From positions 2,170,001 through 2,234,000 of the forward strand of contig NZ_JAUFQQ010000003.1 of assembly GCF_030409845.1 (NCBI RefSeq): a DNA stretch of 64,000 nt. The letters run 5' to 3'. Of this stretch, positions 26,369-36,008 are shown piece by piece. The DNA comes from Flavobacterium branchiarum. Lineage in GTDB: Bacteria > Bacteroidota > Bacteroidia > Flavobacteriales > Flavobacteriaceae. The position numbers and the translations under genes are program-made. The first letter of the stretch is position 1, and each line of letters begins with the position of its first letter. The notes under the pieces were generated by a model. The model saw only the letters and a list, made by a program, of their open reading frames with translations, was not told the origin of the DNA and did no database searches.

Positions 26369-26782
26369 TTAATATTTCTTCAAGTAAACGGATTTTCCAT
26401 TTACAAAAACTCCAAATTGATTTTTGTCTTCGTAGTAAACTGTTTTTATAACATCTCCTTTGAAAAGCGAAATATCTCCGTGAGTTCTTCCGTCTGTTTT
26501 TGTAGTGTAATCAAATTTAATTGTTTTATTGTACGGACCTACTGCTAAACTGTATGACGTAAACGGAGTTCCTCTTAAGTCAAATTCTTGTCTTGAATCG
26601 ATGATTTTTTCCTCAGAATAAAAATTTGTAATTTGTTTAGTAACAGGAATGTCAGGGTAATATTTATTCACTTTTTCAAGAAATTCATGTTGCTCAACAC
26701 TTACCGGTTCAATTTTGGAAGTAATCGTTTGAGAAAAAGAAACTGTAGTAACTAAAAGTAATAATAAGGCACATCTTTTCAT
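26369..26782 (-). CDS. Small secreted protein of unknown function
   Basis: A 137-residue protein. The start at MKRCALLLLLVTTVSFSQT gives a standard signal peptide ending in FSQ, typical of Bacteroidetes; a longer reading would bury it. The mature part has a probable beta-rich C terminus (FGVFNGKSVYL-like strands). It is monocistronic. No family is recognised; the role is probably periplasmic or at the cell surface. Confidence 0.65.
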   Translation of the reverse strand: MKRCALLLLLVTTVSFSQTITSKIEPVSVEQHEFLEKVNKYYPDIPVTKQITNFYSEEKIIDSRQEFDLRGTPFTSYSLAVGPYNKTIKFDYTTKTDGRTHGDISLFKGDVIKTVYYEDKNQFGVFVNGKSVYLKKY

Positions 26783-26893
26783 AATTGATAATTTTAAATT
26801 GATAATTATAGCCATTTACAAAGCTAACTATGTTAAAAAAACAGTTATTTCACTAAAAAATTCTTTAATGATTTAACTAAGATACGAAATATT

Positions 26894-26901
26894 TATCTTT
26901 G
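26894..26901 (+). promoter_or_regulatory. -7 promoter box of the efflux gene
   Basis: TATCTTTG, a strong match to the Bacteroidetes TAnnTTTG box, lies 33 bp before the ATG of the Bcr/CflA-type transporter gene. Confidence 0.6.
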
Positions 26902-26933
26902 CATTTAAATAAAAATAATATTTTTAAAATTCA

Positions 26934-28163
26934 ATGACTACAAAAAAATACATCAAATTAATCCTTATTTTAGGATCTTTAACTGCTCTTGGTCCGTTTT
27001 CTATCGATATGTATCTTCCTGGTTTCTCAGGAATTGCTAGAGATTTAAACACCACAGTTGCTAAAGTTTCGATGAGTCTGTCTAGTTATTTTATAGGTAT
27101 TTCGGCTGGACAATTACTTTACGGACCTTTATTAGATCGTTTTGGACGAAAAAAACCTTTGTATGTAGGGTTAATGGTTTACATATTAGCCTCTTTAGGA
27201 TGTGTTTTTGTTACTGATATTGATACTTTTATTGGTTTGCGTTTTCTACAAGCTGTTGGTAGCTGTGCTGCAACTGTTGCTTCTGTGGCAATGGTTCGTG
27301 ATCTTTTTCCTGTAAAAGACATTCCTAAGGTTTTCTCTATGCTTATGCTTGTTGTAGGTTTATCTCCTATGCTTGCTCCAACTATTGGTGGTTATGTAAC
27401 TTCTGATTATGGTTGGCATACTGTTTTCTTTATATTAATGTGTATGGGAATCCTGATTTTAATCGGTGCTAAAATTGGTTTGCCGAACACACGTAAACCT
27501 GATACATCTATTTCGTTAAAACCGAAACCTATTATTACAAACTTTCTTAACGTTGTAAAAGAACCTCAATTTTTCACTTACGCCTTTACGGGTGCTGTGT
27601 CTTTTTCTGGTTTGTTTACTTATGTAGCCTCCTCTCCTATTGTCTTTATGGATATTTTTAAGGTTGACGCTAAAATATATGGTTGGATTTTTGCTTTTAT
27701 GTCTTTAAGTTTCATTGGTGCAAGTCAGTTGAACTCTTATTTATTAAGAAAATATTCTAGTCAACAAATGATTTTTGGAGCGTTGATCACTCAATCTGTA
27801 ATTAGTATTGTGTTTTTGATTTTGGCGATAAACAATTTGCTTGGCTTATACGAAACAATCGGTATGTTGTTTATTTATTTAGCATGCCTAGGAATTTCAA
27901 ATCCCAACACTGCTGGTCTAACCATGGCTCCTTTTTCTAAAAATGCCGGAAGCGCATCGGCATTAATGGGTGCTATTCAGCTTGGTTTAGGTGCAATTGC
28001 TTCTTTTGCAGTTGGTGTTTTTGTTAAAGATTCTCTTATTCCGATGGTTGCTATTATGACTACAACTACAATTACTGCTTTTATTATTTTAAATATCGGT
28101 AAACGTTTTATAAAACAAAATATTGAGATCTCTAACGATGATGAATCTCCAATACTTCATTAG
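26934..28163 (+). CDS. Bcr/CflA-family MFS drug efflux transporter
   Basis: A 409-residue inner-membrane proton antiporter with 12 predicted helices. The family signature near the N terminus is LGPFSIDMYLPGFSGIARDL. The MFS loop 2-3 motif is GPLLDRFGRKKPLYVGL, and RFLQAVGSCAATVASVAMVRD follows at helix 4. Relatives export chloramphenicol, bicyclomycin or other small molecules. It has its own promoter box and no co-oriented neighbour. The substrate cannot be deduced. Confidence 0.88.
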   Translation: MTTKKYIKLILILGSLTALGPFSIDMYLPGFSGIARDLNTTVAKVSMSLSSYFIGISAGQLLYGPLLDRFGRKKPLYVGLMVYILASLGCVFVTDIDTFIGLRFLQAVGSCAATVASVAMVRDLFPVKDIPKVFSMLMLVVGLSPMLAPTIGGYVTSDYGWHTVFFILMCMGILILIGAKIGLPNTRKPDTSISLKPKPIITNFLNVVKEPQFFTYAFTGAVSFSGLFTYVASSPIVFMDIFKVDAKIYGWIFAFMSLSFIGASQLNSYLLRKYSSQQMIFGALITQSVISIVFLILAINNLLGLYETIGMLFIYLACLGISNPNTAGLTMAPFSKNAGSASALMGAIQLGLGAIASFAVGVFVKDSLIPMVAIMTTTTITAFIILNIGKRFIKQNIEISNDDESPILH

Positions 28164-28520
28164 TTTTTTTAAAGGCGCTAAGGCTTTAAGGAACTAAGAC
28201 TAAAGGAGGTTCAAAGTTGCAAAGGTTTTTAAGAAAGATAATATTGAGAAAGTGAGAAGTGAGAAGCAAGATGCAAGATGCAAGACCGCAACTGAAAACT
28301 GAACACTGGAACTGTCCTTCGTCTCCGCCCAGGATGACACTAAAACCACAAACTGAAGAATCTAAGAAGTCTAAGAATGTCTAAAAATCTAAGTAGTCTA
28401 AGAATGAGACTGTAAACTGAGACTAAATACCACTTCGACTCAACTCAGAATGAGACTGAAACCACAAACTGAAGAATCTAATAGTCTAAAAATCTAAGCA
28501 GTCTAAGAAATCTAAATAAA
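28164..28520. repeat. Decayed interspersed-repeat island
   Basis: This non-coding stretch is built from degenerate phrases such as GAATCTAAGAAGTCTAAGAA, AATGAGACTGTAAACTGAGA and AAACTGAAGAATCTAA, some duplicated (28341-28400 versus 28446-28510). The vocabulary overlaps the 13-bp array unit and the 35.6-36.0 kb region. Confidence 0.7.
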
Positions 28521-28562
28521 AAAGGTTTTTCTTTAAATTGCTTAAAGAAAAACCTTTTTTTT
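28521..28562. terminator. Bidirectional intrinsic terminator
   Basis: AAAGGTTTTTCTTTAA and TTAAAGAAAAACCTTT form a perfect 16-bp stem with a 5-nt loop and T/A tracts on both sides. It separates the converging efflux and NDH-2 genes. Confidence 0.85.
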
Positions 28563-28644
28563 TTATAATAAATTAATAACTTCAATTAGGTTTTTGAAGC
28601 TTAACACCTCAGAACCTTAGCAACTTAGTACCTTTACAAAAGCT

Positions 28645-29910
28645 TTAGTTAATTGTTTTTTTATCTGGCCTGATAATCATACGTAGTGATTGATCTTTTG
28701 CAAAATAAGCTACCATCCAGTTTAAGAATGTGCTAAAACGATTTCTGTATGTAATGAGGGAAATAAGATGTACGAATAACCAAATTACCCATGCCAGGAA
28801 TCCTTTAAAATGCCATTTGGGTTTTGGCAAATCAACAACGGCTTTATTTTTTCCAATAATTGCCATAGATCCTTTATCTACATATTTAAAAGGCTTTAGT
28901 GGTTTGTTATGAACCATTGCCTTAAAATTTTTAGCTAAATTTACTCCTTGCTGAATAGCTACTTGTGCAACTTGCGGATGTCCGTTTGGAAATGCAGAAT
29001 CTGTATCCATGATAGAGGTATCACCAATAGCATATATATTTTGTAATCCTTTTATTTTATTATATTCATCGGTTGCCATACGTTTTCCACGTCCGTAACT
29101 TTCTACTGGAATTCCATTAAAAGCTTTGGCCGAAACTCCAGCTGCCCAAATTAGGTTTTTGGTATGTATCGTTTCTCCGCTAGAAAAGTACACAATATCA
29201 TCTACATAATCTGTAACTCTATTGTTTAGCTTTACTACGACTCCTAAATCTGTAAGCGCTTTGAGCGTGTCTTGTTGTGAGGCTTTGCTCATAGGCGACA
29301 ACAGTGCATCTCCTCCATCGACTAAATAAACATTACTTACTGATGTATCAAGTTCAGGGTATTCTTTTAATAAAATATTTTTACGCATTTCTGCAAACAT
29401 TCCAGAAACTTCAACTCCTGTTGGTCCTCCACCTGCAACTACAATTGTTAAAAGTTTACGACGTTTACGAATGTCTTTGGTAATCGATGCTTTTTCTAGG
29501 TTCTTAAGCAAGGTGTTGCGCATTACGATGGCATCGTTAAGCGTTTTCATCGGAATGGCGTTTTTCATTACATTCTCCATTCCAAAATAACTTGTCTCTG
29601 CTCCTGTTGCAAATACTAGATAATCATAAGTTAATTCTCCATTATTAAGAACTACTTTGTTTTCGGTTGGAATTACTTCTTCTAATTCTCCTAATCTAAA
29701 TTGCAGGTTTTTTTTGCCTGCAAAAAACTTCCTAAAAGGATAACTGATACTCGAAGGCTCTAAAAAAGCTGTTGCAACCTGATATATAAGTGGTGGAAAA
29801 AAGTTATAATTGTTTTTGTCTACAAGCGTTACTTGTATTTGAGGTTGATTTACAAGCTCTTTTGCTAAATTTATTCCTGCAAACCCTCCTCCTATGATGA
29901 CTATCTTCAT
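28645..29910 (-). CDS. ndh: Type II NADH dehydrogenase (NDH-2)
   Basis: A 421-residue membrane-bound flavoprotein that oxidises NADH and reduces quinone without pumping protons. The N-terminal FAD motif is IVIIGGGFAGINLAKEL, the NADH-binding motif VVAGGGPTGVEVSGMFAEM is near residue 165, and the second FAD motif is IYAIGDTSIM. The C-terminal hydrophobic segment (GFLAWVIWLFVHLISLITY) fits the membrane-anchoring end of this family. It is monocistronic. Confidence 0.9.
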   Translation of the reverse strand: MKIVIIGGGFAGINLAKELVNQPQIQVTLVDKNNYNFFPPLIYQVATAFLEPSSISYPFRKFFAGKKNLQFRLGELEEVIPTENKVVLNNGELTYDYLVFATGAETSYFGMENVMKNAIPMKTLNDAIVMRNTLLKNLEKASITKDIRKRRKLLTIVVAGGGPTGVEVSGMFAEMRKNILLKEYPELDTSVSNVYLVDGGDALLSPMSKASQQDTLKALTDLGVVVKLNNRVTDYVDDIVYFSSGETIHTKNLIWAAGVSAKAFNGIPVESYGRGKRMATDEYNKIKGLQNIYAIGDTSIMDTDSAFPNGHPQVAQVAIQQGVNLAKNFKAMVHNKPLKPFKYVDKGSMAIIGKNKAVVDLPKPKWHFKGFLAWVIWLFVHLISLITYRNRFSTFLNWMVAYFAKDQSLRMIIRPDKKTIN

Positions 29911-29991
29911 AAATACTGTATTAAATAGATATTATAAAAAAACACCTTATAAAAGTACAACATAAATAAAGAGTTACAAACTCAACAATAC

Positions 29992-31326
29992 TTACTTTTT
30001 GAATTTTTTAACAGGTTTCTCAACCACCTCCGGTTTATTCTGCAAGATATAGTTTGCTAGTAACTTTTCGATCAATTCATCTTTCGTTAAATGATGAAAA
30101 ACTGTTTTTACTTTCGTTTTTAAATCTGTTGAAACGTCGTGATTTGGTTTCGTTTTAAAGATTTGCTTAGCCCATAAAAGTGTATTATTTTCTTCTAGAC
30201 TTGCAACAGATGGTTTTTTAAACTCTTTGAATTTAATTCCTAATTCTTTTTCAAAATCAGCTATTTCAACTACTTCTTCTGGTTGTAAAACGGTAAGCGA
30301 TAGCCCCTTTGCTCCTGCTCTAGCCGTTCTACCACTTCGGTGAACATAAGCTTCATAGGCATCTGGTAAGTGATAATTTACTACATAAGAAATCTCTTTC
30401 ACATCTATTCCTCTAGCTGCTAAATCTGTAGCGACTAAAATATTAATATGTCCTTCACGGAATTGCTCCATGATTCGGTCTCTAATTCCTTGCGATAAAC
30501 TACCGTGCAATGCTCCTGATGAAAAACGGTTTATTGCTAAGTTTTTTGCTAGTTTATTTACAGCAGCTTTTGTTTTACAGAATATAATTCCACGTTCTCC
30601 CTCTCTTGAATTCAAGAAATGCATTAAAACATCTAGTTTCTCTATTGGATCTACAACTATATATTCGTGGTCAATTCCTTGATTTCCTACTGTTTCCATA
30701 TTAGCACTTACTTGAACTACATTTTTAGATAAGTAATTCTGAATCAATTGCTTGATTGTCCCTGGTAATGTTGCTGAGAATAAGAAGGTCGTATGTTTTT
30801 TTGGTAATTCGGCTACAATTTCATCTAGACTTTCTTTTAAGATTGAAACCATTTCATCGGCTTCGTCCAAAATAAGATATTGTGTCTCTTTTAGATTGAT
30901 TGCTTTACGCTGAATTAAATCGATTAATCGACCTGGTGTTGCAACTACAATATGAGTAGGCTGTGTAAGTCGCTCTATTTGTGGCTTTATCGGAATTCCT
31001 CCGCAAGTTGCAGCTATAGAAACTTCTGGTAAGTATTTTGAGAAATCTTCTAAATTTTTAAATATTTGATGTCCTAATTCTCTTGTTGGAACTAAAATTA
31101 CAGCTTGCACTGTTGGTAATTCAGGGTTTATTAACTGTAGCAATGGTAATCCAAAGGCTGCTGTTTTTCCTGTTCCTGTTTTTGCCAAACCTACTACATC
31201 TGTATTATTAGCCAAAATTAGCGGAATAGTTTTCTGCTGAATTTCGGTTGGTTTAACTATGTTTAATTCGGTTAATGCTTTCTGTATTGGTGCTGAAATT
31301 CCTAAGTCTGAAAATTGTTTTGACAT
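29992..31326 (-). CDS. DEAD-box RNA helicase, RhlE-like
   Basis: A 444-residue ATP-dependent RNA helicase. The start at MSKQFSDLGISAPIQKAL places the Q motif correctly. All core motifs are present: AKTGTGKTAAFGLPL (I), PTRELG (Ia), TPGR (Ib), DEAD (II), SAT (III), DLAARGID (V) and HRSGRTAR (VI). The C-terminal 75 residues are Lys-rich, as in RhlE-type enzymes. It probably helps ribosome assembly or RNA turnover. Confidence 0.92.
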   Translation of the reverse strand: MSKQFSDLGISAPIQKALTELNIVKPTEIQQKTIPLILANNTDVVGLAKTGTGKTAAFGLPLLQLINPELPTVQAVILVPTRELGHQIFKNLEDFSKYLPEVSIAATCGGIPIKPQIERLTQPTHIVVATPGRLIDLIQRKAINLKETQYLILDEADEMVSILKESLDEIVAELPKKHTTFLFSATLPGTIKQLIQNYLSKNVVQVSANMETVGNQGIDHEYIVVDPIEKLDVLMHFLNSREGERGIIFCKTKAAVNKLAKNLAINRFSSGALHGSLSQGIRDRIMEQFREGHINILVATDLAARGIDVKEISYVVNYHLPDAYEAYVHRSGRTARAGAKGLSLTVLQPEEVVEIADFEKELGIKFKEFKKPSVASLEENNTLLWAKQIFKTKPNHDVSTDLKTKVKTVFHHLTKDELIEKLLANYILQNKPEVVEKPVKKFKK

Positions 31327-31737
31327 TATTTTATTTTTTAAAATTGAAAAATTTAAAGATTTAAAAATTTCTAACTGTGTTACTGTTTTGATCTCACAAT
31401 GGTTATTTCTTTTAACCACTGCTTGCTCAGATTAAAATGATTTTTATCACTGAGAAATTGAGCTTTATTCGACTCAATTCCTTTTTTGTTTGTTTTAATA
31501 GCTTAATGACTCTTTTTTTTTTAGCCATTTATCCCACCAAGCTTAAAACAATTTAACCATTAAGAGATCAAGTTTTAATTTCCTTAATTTCTTAATGGTA
31601 TATTTCTTTTGTTACGGGACTCTTAGCCCTGATGGAAGCGGCATCCTTTTATTTTTTCTTTTCGAAAAATAAAAGATAAAGCGTACAGCAGGAAAAAGCT
31701 CCTTATGAATAACTTTCTTTGAGTCTTTATTTTAGAA
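31327..31737. repeat. Intergenic region with interspersed hairpin repeat
   Basis: No gene is visible. At 31605-31705 the phrase GGGACTCTTAGCCCTGATGG is followed by GAAGCGGCATCC, an inverted repeat CTTTTATTTTT (31646-31656)/AAAAATAAAAG (31665-31675), then AAGCGTACAGCAGGAAAAAG. This wording matches a Flavobacterium interspersed repeat I recognise from general experience. The function is unknown. Confidence 0.6.
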
Positions 31738-33276
31738 TCAATCTGGTTCGTTCATTATTTTTTCACGGTATTTTTTACCGGTTAATAGTACCAATTTCAA
31801 TTTATAATCATCGATAAGCCATTCGCGATAATTCTTACTACATTGACTTAAACATTTAGAATATCGCTTGATACGACAATCGATATCGTCGTCTAGCTCT
31901 TTCCCTAGTGCTTTTGCTTCTTGTAATGTTTCTGTATTGTCTACACACATTGCTGCGTGTTGCTCTAATGACTTATCTAAAACTACTTTTGAACGCAAGT
32001 TTTGCGCTATCGCTATTTTATGTTCTTCATCGACATCAAAACTTACATCGGCTGTTTTACTAAATTTAGCACGCAATTCTGGTGGCATGCTGTATTTAAA
32101 ATACAATTCGATTTCGGTATCATCTCTTAAATTCTCCAAATAAAACTCTGGTGATTTAAAGATATGTTGCCAGTTTACTGGTTCACTCCATAATCCGAAA
32201 CGTGCTGCATTATTTCCTAAATCGATAACTGTAAATTCATCTTTATTAGGTAATTTACGAGAACCACGTCCGATCATTTGGTAATATAACGTTAATGATT
32301 TTGTTGCTCTATTTAATATAATGGTTTCTACTGTTGGCTCATCAAATCCAGTAGTTAAGATTCCTACTGATGTTAAAATTGCATCCGGAGTTTTCTTAAA
32401 CCATTGTAATATATCTTTTCTCTCTTCGTTACTGCTAGTGTTATCAAGATGACGGATATCATAACCTGCTTCTCTAAAGGTTTCATACACATATAATGAA
32501 GTATGGATACCATTATTAAAAATCAAGGTTTTCTTACCTAGTGATTTTTCGGTATAAGCATGCAATAATTTTTCTTGCATGATTGTGTTTGTATATAAAT
32601 CATCTGAAGATTTTACGGTATAATCTCCATTGATACCAACTTTCAGCGATGTTAATCCTACATCATAACTATAAGTTGTTGCACGTGCCAAAAATCCTTG
32701 TTCGATTAACGAACCAATTGTGTCTCCTACAATTAGTTCATTATAACTTTCGTGCATTGGTAATTTTATATTAGAGCTTAACGGCGTTGCTGTTACTCCT
32801 AATATAAATGCATTTTTGAACGAGTTTAATAATTTTCGGAATGAATTGTAATGTGCCTCATCGATAATTACTAAACCAATATTGTCTAAATGCAATTTTT
32901 CGTCGTTAATACGGTTTTTTAATGTCTCAACCATAGCAACAAAGCACGAATACTCGTTTTGGTCTAATAATTCTTTTACCTTACTATTGATTATCTTATT
33001 TTTAACACCAAAACCTTTCAACATTTTTGAAGTTTGCTTGCAAAGTTCAATTCTGTGTGTTAAAACTACTACTTTTTTCTCGTGTTGCGCTAAATAACGA
33101 CGTACGATTTCAGAAAAAATCACTGTTTTCCCTCCACCAGTAGGCAATTGATACAATAAATGATGTTGTGCCGATCCGTTATCTAAACGGTCAAAAATGG
33201 CATCAATATCATTTTGTTGGTATGCGTAAAGTTCTTTTTTTTCTACTTTTTCTATTTCTAAAGTGTTTTGAGACAT
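31738..33276 (-). CDS. DEAD/DEAH-box superfamily 2 helicase
   Basis: A 512-residue SF2 helicase. It has a Q-like N terminus (ELYAYQQNDIDAIFDRL), Walker A LYQLPTGGGKTVIFSEI, Walker B DEAH in LVIIDEAHYNSFRKLL, motif III TATP and a C-terminal helicase domain with YQMIGRGSRKLP as motif VI. It resembles the SSL2/RadD-like group acting on DNA. It is monocistronic, about 410 bp upstream of the RhlE-like gene. The specific role (repair or restriction-associated) cannot be decided. Confidence 0.88.
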   Translation of the reverse strand: MSQNTLEIEKVEKKELYAYQQNDIDAIFDRLDNGSAQHHLLYQLPTGGGKTVIFSEIVRRYLAQHEKKVVVLTHRIELCKQTSKMLKGFGVKNKIINSKVKELLDQNEYSCFVAMVETLKNRINDEKLHLDNIGLVIIDEAHYNSFRKLLNSFKNAFILGVTATPLSSNIKLPMHESYNELIVGDTIGSLIEQGFLARATTYSYDVGLTSLKVGINGDYTVKSSDDLYTNTIMQEKLLHAYTEKSLGKKTLIFNNGIHTSLYVYETFREAGYDIRHLDNTSSNEERKDILQWFKKTPDAILTSVGILTTGFDEPTVETIILNRATKSLTLYYQMIGRGSRKLPNKDEFTVIDLGNNAARFGLWSEPVNWQHIFKSPEFYLENLRDDTEIELYFKYSMPPELRAKFSKTADVSFDVDEEHKIAIAQNLRSKVVLDKSLEQHAAMCVDNTETLQEAKALGKELDDDIDCRIKRYSKCLSQCSKNYREWLIDDYKLKLVLLTGKKYREKIMNEPD

Positions 33277-33384
33277 TGTATTTTATTGGTTTTTGCAAAA
33301 ATACACCTAAAAAACAGTTATTGCGCCTTTTTTATCTTAAAATAAAAAGAAAAAATTCACAATTATTTAATTATGAAACGGGTT

Positions 33385-33918
33385 CTAAAAAGTTATTTTA
33401 TCCAAAATCACTTCAAAATCAGACTTGTTTTTCCATTTTTGAGTAGCTGTTTCCTCATAAATTTGATTTACTCGGGATTTAAATTCGGCTAAAATTCCGT
33501 TTGAAACTATAAAATTTACTGCTTGCTCAAAAGAATTGTACATGCTTTTGTAAAAAAGTTCTTGCTTTACTGGGTTTTCGGATGAGTAGGTTTGCGCAAT
33601 TTCGATGTTATAAAGCATAACATCAGCAATTACAAATGGATCTACCCCCAAAAGTATAAAATGTTTGATATATTTTTGAGCTATAGAACGGCGCATTTTT
33701 GGTTTTAAAGGCCGTCTTGATGGTTTTGATTTTACGGGAAAATATTCATGCGAAATTTTCACCTTACATTCCTGCAAAAGTGTTTCTTCTTTTGGATTAA
33801 ACACAAAATCGTAATAGACTTTTACCGGACTGAATTTTTCGTACAATTCGATTAGTTGCTCTTCTAATTGCTCTTTAGTAAGATCGTTTAAATATTTTTT
33901 TAAATCGCGTTTACTCAT
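33385..33918 (-). CDS. DUF6155-like protein of unknown function
   Basis: A 177-residue, basic, mostly helical protein starting MSKRDLKKYLNDLTKEQLEE. The central segment KPSRRPLKPKMRRSIAQKYI is strongly basic. I associate this layout with DUF6155 proteins of Bacteroidetes. There is no signal peptide or membrane helix. A nucleic-acid-related role is conceivable from the charge but is not shown. Confidence 0.65.
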   Translation of the reverse strand: MSKRDLKKYLNDLTKEQLEEQLIELYEKFSPVKVYYDFVFNPKEETLLQECKVKISHEYFPVKSKPSRRPLKPKMRRSIAQKYIKHFILLGVDPFVIADVMLYNIEIAQTYSSENPVKQELFYKSMYNSFEQAVNFIVSNGILAEFKSRVNQIYEETATQKWKNKSDFEVILDKITF

Positions 33919-34022
33919 TATCAAAGTTTAAGATTGTAAAAGTAAATTACTTTCTCTTTGGATGCCGTAAAAATCGACCAGAATCATTAATTTTACCGTT
34001 AATAATTTAAAAAAATATTTAA

Positions 34023-34307
34023 ATGCTCAAAATTTTTAAGATTACAGCGATTTTAGAAGGAATTTCATATCTGGCTTTATTTTCTAATATGCTTTTTATT
34101 AAGCCTACAAACCTTGATTTATACAAATCATTATTGTTCCCTATCGGAATGAGTCATGGTTTACTGTTTGTTGCCTATGTTTTATTAGCTATTTTATTAA
34201 AAAGTGCTCAAAAATGGGATTTTAAAACTTTTATGTTGATTTTAATCGCTTCTGTTGTTCCGTTTGGGACTTTTTATGTTGAGTATAAATACTTGAAAAA
34301 TGCTTAA
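34023..34307 (+). CDS. DUF3817 small membrane protein
   Basis: A 94-residue protein with three predicted membrane helices. It begins MLKIFKITAILEGISYLALF, the DUF3817 signature, and contains LFPIGMSHGLLFVAYVLLAI. The family has no established function. It overlaps the MscS-like channel gene by 8 nt and is probably co-transcribed with it. Confidence 0.8.
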   Translation: MLKIFKITAILEGISYLALFSNMLFIKPTNLDLYKSLLFPIGMSHGLLFVAYVLLAILLKSAQKWDFKTFMLILIASVVPFGTFYVEYKYLKNA

Positions 34308-35559
34308 GTTTTTGGATAAAATATTTAATTTTTTATACCCTCTTTTTAGAGACTGGGGTATGAGTCGCAATATTGCTGCTTACCTTAGCCTTGTTTTAAA
34401 TATCGCCTTATTAATTATAATGGCATACGCTGTGTATTACGTAGCCAAATTTCTTTTGGTAACTCTTACTGCCGTTTTTGCCCAAAAAACTAAAACTAAG
34501 TTTGATGACTTTTTAATAAATAACAAAACAACTAAATACACTGCTTACTTAATTCCATTTTTCTTTATTTATAAAGCTGTTCCAATAATTTTGGACAAAT
34601 ATGAATATTGGGAATTGGTATTTGGTAAAATCGTTGGTGTCTATATCGTACTGTTATCACTATGGATTATTCAAACTGTTTTTAATTCGCTTAAAGACTA
34701 TTTAAAACAAAAACCTGAATACAGCGATAAACCTATCGATAGTTTTGTTCAGGTTGTTATGATGGTGCTCTGGATTTTTGGAATTGTAATTATTGTTTCT
34801 AAATTATTCGGAATCAGACAAAGTGAATTACTAACTATTCTAGGAACTCTTTCGGCTATTATTATCTTAATCTTTAGAGACACAATTCTTGGTTTTGTTT
34901 CTAGTGTCCAGGTTGCTATTAACGATATGGTTCGCATTGGGGACTGGATTACTATGGAAAAATTTGGTGCTGATGGTGGCGTAATCGAAATTAATCTTAC
35001 TACTGTAAAAGTTCGAAATTTTGATAATACTATCACTACCATTCCTACTTATGCCTTGAGCTCTGACTCATTTCAGAACTGGCGCGGGATGCAACAATCG
35101 GACGGACGTCGTATCAAAAGACATATTTTGATTAAAACGAGTACGATTCGCTTTTTGTCTGATGAAGACTTGAATATGATGAAAAAGATTCAACTCATTA
35201 CTCCTTATATTGAATCCCGTCAGGCCGAAATTGAAAAATTTAATACTATAAATGGCATCGACAAATCTTTGTCTCTCAATGGTCGAAATATGACTAATTT
35301 GGGTTTGTTTAGAAAATATATTATTCAATATATGCTTAATCATCCAGGTCTAAATAAAGAAATGCATATGATGTGCCGTCAGCTTCAATCGACTGCACAC
35401 GGTGTTCCTTTAGAGATTTATACTTTTTCGAGCGACAAACGTTGGGCTAATTATGAATATATTATGGCTGATATCTTTGATCACATTATTGCTTCTGTTC
35501 CTTATTTTGATCTCGAAATATTCGAACTACCTTCTAAAATTAGTCACTTGGATGTCTAG
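34300..35559 (+). CDS. MscS-family mechanosensitive ion channel (YbdG-like)
   Basis: A 419-residue channel with about five N-terminal membrane helices, then the conserved pore/beta domain: TILGTLSAIIILIFRDTILG, VQVAINDMVRIGDWITM and FGADGGVIEINLTTVKVRNF. The long C-terminal domain with SFQNWRGMQQSDGRRIKRHI resembles the YbdG/MscM-like subgroup. It would release solutes on hypo-osmotic shock. It overlaps the DUF3817 gene. Confidence 0.88.
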   Translation: MLKFLDKIFNFLYPLFRDWGMSRNIAAYLSLVLNIALLIIMAYAVYYVAKFLLVTLTAVFAQKTKTKFDDFLINNKTTKYTAYLIPFFFIYKAVPIILDKYEYWELVFGKIVGVYIVLLSLWIIQTVFNSLKDYLKQKPEYSDKPIDSFVQVVMMVLWIFGIVIIVSKLFGIRQSELLTILGTLSAIIILIFRDTILGFVSSVQVAINDMVRIGDWITMEKFGADGGVIEINLTTVKVRNFDNTITTIPTYALSSDSFQNWRGMQQSDGRRIKRHILIKTSTIRFLSDEDLNMMKKIQLITPYIESRQAEIEKFNTINGIDKSLSLNGRNMTNLGLFRKYIIQYMLNHPGLNKEMHMMCRQLQSTAHGVPLEIYTFSSDKRWANYEYIMADIFDHIIASVPYFDLEIFELPSKISHLDV

Positions 35560-36008
35560 TCACAATTTGTAGTATTCCGTTTTCAGTCGCAGTCGCGGTT
35601 TTACGGTGTTACTTTATAATTTCCTTCCTTCGTCAGGAGGACAAGATTTGGTTTATTGAGTGTTAAGCTCAGTTTTCAATCCTGTCACCCTGATCGAAGT
35701 CGAAGAGTTATCTGTTTTCAGTTCTTTAGAATATAATATACTATCAATAAGTAATTTGGGTGCTGAAAAAGTTTATAGTATTAAGTCATAATTTTCAGTT
35801 TTCAGTCCTGCTTTAAAGAATATAATCTCAATAAATAATCTGCTTGCTGAAAAAGTTTTCAGTATTCTGTCAGGGTGAAAAGATTGTGTTTATTGAGTGT
35901 TTAGTCTCAGTTTGCGGTGTATAGCTTATAGTCTTGCTTCTAATTTCTTGCTTCTCAATTTCTTACATTACCTTTCTCAAGCGACTTAGTACCTTTGCAA
36001 CTCTGAAC
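35560..36008. repeat. Decayed interspersed-repeat island
   Basis: Non-coding. It has an internal duplication: a block containing TTTTCAGT...AGAATATAAT...GCTGAAAAAGTTT occurs at about 35715-35790 and again at 35806-35875. CCTTCGTCAGGAGGACAAGA at 35629 matches the right half of the element at 26.2 kb. GACTTAGTACCTTTGCAA near 35983 matches 28622-28636. Confidence 0.7.
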
